This document shows positions 58,359-64,000 of a stretch of DNA of 64,000 nt, in pieces. The stretch is from HGM04593 sp045631205 (GTDB lineage Bacteria > Bacteroidota > Bacteroidia > Bacteroidales > Bacteroidaceae), in contig JAZQUI010000023.1 of the NCBI GenBank assembly GCA_045631205.1, forward strand, positions 28,769-92,768, written 5' to 3'. The position numbers were made by a program, and so were the translations under genes. The notes under the pieces are model-generated. The model had not been told where the DNA came from. It made no database searches and saw only the letters and a list, made by a program, of their open reading frames with translations. The stretch's first letter is position 1, and each line of letters starts with the position of its first letter.

Positions 58359-58573
58359 CAATTTATAAATTAAAATAGGAAACTATGCGCTGCAAATATT
58401 ATCTTGCTCCAATTCTTTTGCAGAGCATGTGTATGAGTTGGGCTTTTTTGTGGAATTTTAATTGTTTTATTATGGTTTTTACCGAGTAAAAGATTATTTT
58501 TGTTTTTTAATTAAGGGCAGAGGGCAGTTGTTGTGATTTTGCTTTTTGTAAATAACGAACTTTTTTGTTTGAA

Positions 58574-59308
58574 ATGAATATTAAATATTTTTTATCGTTG
58601 GCTTTGCTTTTCGCTTTTTCGTTTGGTGTTAAAGCGCAGATTGTAGTTCCTTTTACACCTTCGCCCACAGCCGAAGTTGTTGAGAAGGATGGGACGGTAA
58701 CCGAGATTGCTTTTGGTGAGGAGTTTTCGGGCGAGGCACCGTTGCGTGTCTCTTTTCGGGCAAATGCCGAGGAGGCTGACGGTTTTTCGGTTGTCTATAC
58801 ATGGGAATTTATACGTAGCGGTGAGTCTTATCCTTTTCTCACACGTTATGACGAAGATGTACAATATACATTTAATTCGAGTGGTACAGTGCTTGTTCAG
58901 CCCAAAGTTACATATACGAGTATTGCCGACCCGAATGTGGTTTACGAGTTCGGAACTTATGATTTCGAGCCTTTTCGCATAATAATTGCAGAGTCGAGCA
59001 TTAAAGTGCCAAATGCTTTTTCGCCCAACGGTGATGGTGTGAACGATTATTTTAATGTTTATGATGTGAAATCGATTGTGGAATTCAATGCTACCATTTA
59101 TAATCGTTGGGGGCAGCAACTTTATTCTTGGGGTATAGACCAGATTGATTGTGAATCGTGTGGCTGGGATGGTACTTACAAAGGCAAGGATGTTAAGGAC
59201 GGCGTTTATTTCGTGGTTGTTACAGCAAAGGGTGCCGATGGTATTGTGTATGAATTTCAGCGCGATGTGAATGTGTTGCGTGGTTATATAGAGGGAAATT
59301 CCTATTGA
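58574..59308 (+). CDS. Secreted protein with T9SS type B (CHU_C) sorting domain
   Basis: A 244-aa exported protein (signal IKYFLSLALLFAFSFGVKAQ). Residues 20-140 form a PKD-like beta domain (TYTWEF-type segment VVYTWEFIRSGESY). The C-terminal 100 residues are a gliding motility-associated CTD: VPNAFSPNGDGVNDYFNV, NATIYNRWGQQLYSW, GWDGTYKGKDVKDGVYFVVV. This CTD directs export by the type IX system, so the organism should possess T9SS. ATG 58574 is chosen over the TTG at 58565. Confidence 0.9.
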   Translation: MNIKYFLSLALLFAFSFGVKAQIVVPFTPSPTAEVVEKDGTVTEIAFGEEFSGEAPLRVSFRANAEEADGFSVVYTWEFIRSGESYPFLTRYDEDVQYTFNSSGTVLVQPKVTYTSIADPNVVYEFGTYDFEPFRIIIAESSIKVPNAFSPNGDGVNDYFNVYDVKSIVEFNATIYNRWGQQLYSWGIDQIDCESCGWDGTYKGKDVKDGVYFVVVTAKGADGIVYEFQRDVNVLRGYIEGNSY

Positions 59309-59332
59309 TCTAAATTGTATTGATCTAAATTA
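59303..59332. repeat. 15-bp tandem direct repeat before uvrA
   Basis: TATTGATCTAAATTG is followed at once by TATTGATCTAAATTA. The first copy contains the stop codon of the T9SS cargo gene. It lies 10 nt before the uvrA start. Confidence 0.8.
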
Positions 59333-59341
59333 TATAGTGCC

Positions 59342-62188
59342 GTGGAAGAGGAGAGAGGAAAAATAGAGGTTTTTGGTGCAAGAGTGCACAACTTGAAAAA
59401 TGTGGATGTGGAGATACCGCACAACTCGTTGACTGTGATAACGGGTTTGAGTGGTAGCGGAAAATCCTCTTTGGCTTTTGACACAATATTTGCCGAAGGA
59501 CAACGTCGCTATTTGGAGACCTTCTCTACGTATGCCCGTAATTTTTTGGGTGGAATGGAACGTCCCGACGTTGATAAAATCACAGGGTTAAGTCCTGTAA
59601 TATCAATTGAACAGAAAACAACAAACAAGAATCCGCGTTCTACGGTAGGTACTACGACTGAGATTTACGACTATATGCGTCTGCTCTTTGCGCGAGCTGC
59701 CGATGCTTATTCTTATCTTTCGGGTGAGAGAATGGTTAAATTCTCCGAAGAACAGATTCTTGAACTTATGCTTGACGGCTATGCGGGCAAGCGTGTGTAT
59801 ATTCTTGCCCCTCTTGTGAAAGGGCGTAAGGGACATTACAAGGAACTGTTCGAGCAGATGATGCACAAGGGTTATTTGAATGTGCGCATCGATGGAGAAT
59901 TGTGCGAAATGTCGCGTGGAATGATGCTTGAAAGGTACAAAACGCACGACATTGAGGTGGTGATAGATAAATTGCTTGTTGATTCAAGTGATACAGAACG
60001 CTTGAAACAGAGTCTTGCGACAGCGCTTCATCAGGGCGATGGGCTTGTAATGCTTATGGAAATGCCTTCGGGAGAGGTGCGTTATTTTAGTAAGCGTCTT
60101 ATGTGCCCGGTAACCGGGCTCTCCTATAAAGAACCCGACCCTCATAATTTTTCATTTAACTCTCCGCAGGGCTTTTGCCCCAAGTGCAAGGGATTGGGAG
60201 TTGTCAGTTGTGTCGATGTTGACAAAGTTGTACCCGACCGCTCTCTCTCTGTTTACGATGGTGCTCTTGCGCCGTTGGGTAAATATCGTCGCTCGTCCAT
60301 TTTTCAACAACTTGAGGCTGTATTGCAGCGTTATGATGCCGATTTAAAGACTCCTGTCGATGAACTTCCCGACGAGGCGATAGATGAAATTCTTTATGGT
60401 TCGCCTGTGCCATTGAAACTTTCCGGCTCGTCCGATGCCTTTTGTGAAGGTTTCTCAACTTATGACGGACTTGTGAAGTATATTCAGTTGCAACGTGATT
60501 CGAGTACCTCTGCAAAAGAGTTGCGTTGGGCCGAGCAATTTTCAGTTATGCAGACATGTCCCGAATGTGGTGGTGCCAGGCTGAATAAAGAGGCGTTACA
60601 CTATAAATTGAATGGGAAGAATATATACGAGCTGGCATCGATGGATATATCCTTGTTGCACGAGTGGCTGAAAGAACTCGATGCCAATTTGAGCGAAAAA
60701 CAGCGTGCAATAGCAACAGAAATAGTGAAGGAAATTCAGTCACGCATTGGTTTCTTGCTCGATGTGGGGCTGGGATATTTGTCGCTAAACCGTGCTTCGG
60801 CATCTCTTTCGGGAGGAGAAGGGCAACGTATAAGGTTGGCGACACAAGTGGGCTCGCAACTTGTAAATGTTTTTTATATTCTTGATGAACCGAGTATTGG
60901 CTTGCATTCAAGAGACAACGATAGGTTGATAAACTCTTTGAAGTCGTTACGCGATGGTGAAAACACGGTCATTGTTGTTGAACACGACCGCGATATTATG
61001 CTTGCGGCTGACTATATCATAGATATGGGACCAAAAGCAGGTCGCAAGGGTGGTGAAGTTGTGTTTGCCGGTACGCCTGCCGAGATGTTGGAGAGTGGAA
61101 CCATGACGGCTCGTTTTCTTGATGGACGTGAGTGTCTTGAAGTTCCGCAAGTTCGTAGAGCAGGAAATGGAAATAGTATTAAGATCTTTGGCGCTCGTGG
61201 TAATAATCTCAAAAATGTTGATGTGGAGTTTCCGCTTGGGAAACTTATATGCGTGACTGGTGTTTCAGGTGGTGGTAAATCGTCTTTGGTTAATGATACT
61301 CTGCAACCGATTCTTGCAAAGCATTTTTACAGGGCGTTGCGCGAGCCTTTGCCATACGATAGAATAGAGGGCTTGGAGTTTGTCGATAAGATTGTCGATG
61401 TCGATCAGTCGCCACTTGGGCGTACACCGCGTTCTAACCCTGCTACATATACCGGTGTATTTTCCGATATTCGTAATCTTTTTGTGGAACTCCCCGAAGC
61501 AAAGATTCGTGGTTATAAGGCTGGTCGTTTCTCTTTCAATGTGTCGGGTGGTCGTTGCGATGCTTGTGGTGGTAATGGTTACAAAACATTGGAGATGAAT
61601 TTTTTACCCGATGTTATGGTGCCTTGTGAGGTGTGTCACGGAAAACGCTATAATCGTGAAACTCTTGAAGTGCGTTACAAGGGTAAATCAATTGCCGATG
61701 TACTCGATATGACCATAAATATGGCGGTGGAGTTCTTTGAGAATGTTCCGGTGATTTTAAATAAGATAAAGGTTTTGCAGGATGTCGGTCTTGGATATAT
61801 TAAACTCGGGCAACCCTCCACGACTCTTTCGGGGGGTGAGAGTCAGCGTGTGAAACTTGCAACGGAACTTTCAAAACGCGATACCGGAAAAACTATATAT
61901 CTGCTCGATGAGCCTACAACCGGTTTGCATTTCGAGGATATAAGGGTGCTGATGGGAGTTATAAATCGTTTGGTTGATAAAGGCAACACTGTCGTAATAA
62001 TAGAACACAATCTCGATGTGATAAAGATGGCCGACTATATCATAGATATGGGGCCCGAGGGTGGTCGCGATGGTGGTGTGGTGGTGGCTACCGGTACTCC
62101 TGAGGAGGTTGCGTCGGGTGGAAGAGGATTCACTGCGCCTTATCTTGCACGAGAACTTTTGCGGCAACCTGTTTTTTACAAAAATTAA
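59342..62188 (+). CDS. uvrA: Excinuclease ABC subunit A
   Basis: UvrA (948 aa) finds DNA damage in nucleotide excision repair and loads UvrB. It has a GTG start, since the reading VEEERGKIEVFGARVHNLKN is the family N-terminus. First Walker A is TGLSGSGKSSLAF; the insertion zinc motif has CPVTGLSY, CPKC and CPEC; first signature ASLSGGEGQRIRLATQ; second Walker A TGVSGGGKSSL; second zinc module CDACGG...CEVCHG; second signature TLSGGESQRVKLA. All elements are intact. Confidence 0.97.
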   Translation: MEEERGKIEVFGARVHNLKNVDVEIPHNSLTVITGLSGSGKSSLAFDTIFAEGQRRYLETFSTYARNFLGGMERPDVDKITGLSPVISIEQKTTNKNPRSTVGTTTEIYDYMRLLFARAADAYSYLSGERMVKFSEEQILELMLDGYAGKRVYILAPLVKGRKGHYKELFEQMMHKGYLNVRIDGELCEMSRGMMLERYKTHDIEVVIDKLLVDSSDTERLKQSLATALHQGDGLVMLMEMPSGEVRYFSKRLMCPVTGLSYKEPDPHNFSFNSPQGFCPKCKGLGVVSCVDVDKVVPDRSLSVYDGALAPLGKYRRSSIFQQLEAVLQRYDADLKTPVDELPDEAIDEILYGSPVPLKLSGSSDAFCEGFSTYDGLVKYIQLQRDSSTSAKELRWAEQFSVMQTCPECGGARLNKEALHYKLNGKNIYELASMDISLLHEWLKELDANLSEKQRAIATEIVKEIQSRIGFLLDVGLGYLSLNRASASLSGGEGQRIRLATQVGSQLVNVFYILDEPSIGLHSRDNDRLINSLKSLRDGENTVIVVEHDRDIMLAADYIIDMGPKAGRKGGEVVFAGTPAEMLESGTMTARFLDGRECLEVPQVRRAGNGNSIKIFGARGNNLKNVDVEFPLGKLICVTGVSGGGKSSLVNDTLQPILAKHFYRALREPLPYDRIEGLEFVDKIVDVDQSPLGRTPRSNPATYTGVFSDIRNLFVELPEAKIRGYKAGRFSFNVSGGRCDACGGNGYKTLEMNFLPDVMVPCEVCHGKRYNRETLEVRYKGKSIADVLDMTINMAVEFFENVPVILNKIKVLQDVGLGYIKLGQPSTTLSGGESQRVKLATELSKRDTGKTIYLLDEPTTGLHFEDIRVLMGVINRLVDKGNTVVIIEHNLDVIKMADYIIDMGPEGGRDGGVVVATGTPEEVASGGRGFTAPYLARELLRQPVFYKN

Positions 62189-62572
62189 CAATTATATTTG
62201 TAATAATATTTCGTCCTATTACTCTATAGGGTGTAATCTCCTTTTGAGGTGATGCAAATTTCGGCTATTGCGTTTGCTTTTGTGGGAGTTGCATTTGTTG
62301 GAAAGACCGCGTTTTACTTGTTGCTTTTGTGTTAGCGGTCTTTGTTGCAAGGTTTAAAAACTGTTGTAGGGACTTTCTACTTTTCTCCCCTTTTTTCAGT
62401 TGGCTGCACGGTGGTGTGGTGTTTAACTTGCAGGTTCAGCAAATGGTAATACTTTACATTTTTGCATCGTAGTAGCCGATTTGTTCTTTTTTTAACAACA
62501 TTTTTAGACTCGAAGTTGTATTTGTAATTGAAATATATTATTTTTGCGAATTGAAATTGTACTAAAAGCGCA
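62189..62572. other. 384-nt gap between uvrA and rpoD
   Basis: It holds a hairpin AAAGACCGC/GCGGTCTTT (62302-62343, 24-nt loop, weak U tract) that may end uvrA transcripts, and the rpoD promoter. No ORF is convincing. Confidence 0.5.
62521..62546 (+). promoter_or_regulatory. Promoter of rpoD
   Basis: TATTTTTG at 62539-62546 fits the -7 element, with TTTG at 62521-62524 upstream. The start near 62551 leaves a leader of about 22 nt before ATG 62573. Confidence 0.55.
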
Positions 62573-63433
62573 ATGAGACAATTAAAAATTACTAAAAGTA
62601 TCACAAACCGCGAAAGTGCTTCGCTCGACAAGTATTTGCAGGAAATTGGTCGTGAAGACCTTATCACCGTTGAAGAAGAGGTGGAATTGGCCCAAAGAAT
62701 ACGAAAAGGAGATCGCAGAGCACTCGAAAAACTAACCAGAGCCAATCTGCGTTTTGTTGTGTCTGTAGCTAAACAGTATCAAAATCAAGGTTTGAGTCTT
62801 CCCGACCTTATCAATGAGGGAAACTTGGGTCTTATCAAGGCTGCGGAAAAATTTGACGAAACAAGAGGTTTTAAGTTCATTAGTTACGCTGTGTGGTGGA
62901 TTAGACAATCTATTCTTCAAGCTCTTGCCGAGCAATCGAGAATTGTGCGCTTGCCTTTGAACCAAGTCGGTTCATTGAACAAGATAAGCAAGGCCTTCTC
63001 AAAATTTGAACAGGAGAATGAGCGTCGCCCATCGGCCGAGGAACTTGCCGAGCAGTTGGATTTGCCTGTGGATAAAGTTGTGGATTCGCTTAAAGTATCG
63101 GGCCGTCACATTTCTGTGGATGCTCCGTTTGTTGACGGAGAGGATAATAGTTTGCTTGATGTACTTGTTAACGATGACTCTCCTATGGCGGACAATTTGT
63201 TGGTTAGCGAATCTTTGTCACGCGAGATTGACCGTGCGTTGTCAACCCTCTCCGATAGAGAAAAGGAGATTATTCAGATGTTCTTCGGAATAGGCATGCA
63301 GGAGATGACCCTTGAAGAGATCGGTGACCGTTTCGGTCTTACACGTGAGCGTGTGCGTCAGATCAAGGAGAAGGCTATTCGCCGTTTGAAGCAGAACCAG
63401 AGAAGCAAACTGCTGAAATCTTATCTTGGATAA
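62573..63433 (+). CDS. rpoD: Primary RNA polymerase sigma factor
   Basis: A 286-aa housekeeping sigma factor, the short Bacteroidota form lacking region 1.1. Region 1.2 ASLDKYLQEIGREDLITVEEEVELA, region 2 NLRFVVSVAKQYQNQGLSLPDLINEGN with YAVWWIRQSILQAL (2.4, melting), region 3, and region 4.2 TLEEIGDRFGLTRERVRQIKEKAIRRLK. It recognises the TTTG/TAnnTTTG promoters seen in this window. Downstream is a strong terminator. Confidence 0.97.
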   Translation: MRQLKITKSITNRESASLDKYLQEIGREDLITVEEEVELAQRIRKGDRRALEKLTRANLRFVVSVAKQYQNQGLSLPDLINEGNLGLIKAAEKFDETRGFKFISYAVWWIRQSILQALAEQSRIVRLPLNQVGSLNKISKAFSKFEQENERRPSAEELAEQLDLPVDKVVDSLKVSGRHISVDAPFVDGEDNSLLDVLVNDDSPMADNLLVSESLSREIDRALSTLSDREKEIIQMFFGIGMQEMTLEEIGDRFGLTRERVRQIKEKAIRRLKQNQRSKLLKSYLG

Positions 63434-63461
63434 GTATCGGGGTACCGGATTTATTTTTATA

Positions 63462-63498
63462 ACGGGCTATGCTGGAAGAAGCATAGCCCGTCGCTTTT
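63462..63498 (+). terminator. Rho-independent terminator of rpoD
   Basis: ACGGGCTATGCT (63462-63473) pairs with AGCATAGCCCGT (63480-63491) in a 12-bp stem, followed by CGCTTTTT. It lies 28 nt after the rpoD stop. Confidence 0.88.
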
Positions 63499-63510
63499 TC
63501 TATACAGTTG

Positions 63511-63577
63511 GCGGCGAGGAGGTTGCCATACGCGGGCTCCCGGGAAGAAGTCGCCTCGCTATGGCAGCCCACGCCAT
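63511..63577. other. GC-rich segment with competing pairings
   Basis: Three complementary pairs overlap: TGCCATA (63524) with TATGGCA (63560), GCGAGG (63514) with CCTCGC (63554), and GGGCT (63534) with AGCCC (63566). They cannot all nest, so a pseudoknot or switch is possible. Strand and role are unknown. Confidence 0.4.
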
Positions 63578-63582
63578 TTGGT

Positions 63583-63690
63583 AATATCCGCTACAGGCAG
63601 TGACAAAGCCTACCTTTTGGGCAGTACAAGTCTGTCTGGCCTTTATTGCTTCCCTAGGCTGTTTGTAGTGCCATGCCTCCAGCGGATATT
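63583..63690. other. 108-nt rod-like hairpin, possible ncRNA or small repeat element
   Basis: AATATCCGCT (63583-63592) and AGCGGATATT (63681-63690) close a long imperfect hairpin. Inside, AGGCA/TGCCT, ACAAA/TTTGT and GCCTA/TAGGC pair in order, leaving a short apical stem. The rod shape resembles a 6S-type RNA but is too short, and no known consensus was recognised. It lies between convergent 3' ends of rpoD and the decarboxylase. Confidence 0.4.
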
Positions 63691-63699
63691 TTCCTTAAG

Positions 63700-64000
63700 C
63701 TATTTCCCGGTGTGGGTGTAGACGGTTCCCTTTACCTTGATCTTGCTCTCGATACTGAGTCTTGAAGGAGTCGGGTATTGAAGCTTGTCAAGTTCTTCTA
63801 CGGCTGCCTTTATGTCACCGAGAAGCTGGTCGGCCATGTCGCGGCTGAATCCTTGACGTACAACAATGCGCATGACAATTGTCTCTTCAAGTGTTGCCGG
63901 GAGTGTGTAGGCGGGTACCATCCAACCGTTCTGCTTTAGCTTGTCCTGGAGGTCGTAAAGTGTCCATTTACATTGCTTTGAATGCTCTTTTTTCATCTCC
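63700..64000 (-). CDS. gad: Glutamate decarboxylase, C-terminal part (5' end outside window)
   Basis: About 100 residues of the C-terminal domain: WTLYDLQDKLKQNGWMVPAY, TLPATLEETIVMRIVVRQGF and SRDMADQLLGDIKAAVEEL, which is the C-terminal lobe of PLP-dependent glutamate decarboxylase. The enzyme makes GABA, consuming a proton in acid resistance. The PLP site is outside the window. Stop TAG is at 63700-63702. Confidence 0.88.
   Translation of the reverse strand, partial: EMKKEHSKQCKWTLYDLQDKLKQNGWMVPAYTLPATLEETIVMRIVVRQGFSRDMADQLLGDIKAAVEELDKLQYPTPSRLSIESKIKVKGTVYTHTGK

Noticed and set aside
63583..63690. 6S RNA, SRP RNA, RNase P RNA or tmRNA
   Set aside because: The rod shape suggested 6S, but it is far shorter and lacks a recognisable central bubble. 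None of the conserved SRP, RNase P or tmRNA sequences is present.
1..64000. tRNA genes, rRNA genes, CRISPR arrays, IS elements
   Set aside because: No T-arm-like GGTTCGAATCC motifs, no regularly spaced repeats and no transposase-like protein were found by eye.

Overview
The window comes from a member of the order Bacteroidales (Bacteroidota). Evidence: -7 promoter elements of the type TAnnTTTG / TATCTTCGC, a short primary sigma factor (286 aa), a long-tailed IF2, a histone-H1-like small protein, a Suf operon in the order B-C-D-S, secreted proteins carrying T9SS-type C-terminal signals, and absence of Shine-Dalgarno sequences. Genus cannot be fixed from the sequence alone. No tRNA, rRNA, CRISPR array or IS transposase was seen.

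Layout. 1-1.2 kb: end of rpsB, then tsf and its terminator. 1.3-11.9 kb (minus): a nine-gene chain rimP-nusA-infB-cvpA-sufB-sufC-sufD-sufS-rnhB, whose 5' leader holds an intrinsic terminator and so looks attenuated. 12.1-13.8 kb: two conserved unknowns, each with a clear promoter. 13.9-20.4 kb: an accessory block with two phage-fibre-like proteins (same N-terminus, different SGNH hydrolase C-termini) and one further unknown. All three share a strictly spaced upstream element, TGTCAA-N4-GCAACC, and an ECF sigma gene lies among them. A WecG/TagA glycosyltransferase and a coding remnant also lie here.

20.4-47.0 kb (minus): a large capsule/exopolysaccharide cluster, probably read from one promoter before wzc. 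It contains wzc, an SGNH hydrolase, three nucleotide-sugar dehydrogenases, wecB, two acetyltransferases, a flippase, a polymerase, three glycosyltransferases, a TupA-like ATP-grasp protein, two pyruvyltransferases around an FrhB-like ferredoxin protein, a MurB-like flavoprotein and two secreted proteins. Two intruders stand out. wecB carries an in-frame 145-codon insert encoding a DUF559 nuclease-like domain. An AAA-ATPase/PD-(D/E)XK gene is bracketed by 107-nt structured direct repeats. No initiating sugar-phosphate transferase and no Wza are in the window.

47.5-64 kb: a histone-H1-like gene, a secreted GH2 beta-galactosidase, rmlACDB (dTDP-rhamnose), an outer-membrane barrel protein plus a LysM/periplasmic-binding protein, a T9SS type B cargo protein, uvrA, rpoD, a structured intergenic region, and the 3' end of a glutamate decarboxylase gene.

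Working together: the rml genes, wecB/wecC and the dehydrogenases provide dTDP-rhamnose, UDP-ManNAc(A) and other uronic-acid precursors; the glycosyltransferases, flippase, polymerase and Wzc build and export the surface polysaccharide. The best candidates for undescribed biology are the wecB in-frame nuclease insert, the repeat-bracketed ATPase/nuclease gene, the co-regulated fibre-like/SGNH gene set with the ECF sigma factor, and the attenuator-like leader of the rimP-nusA-infB operon.
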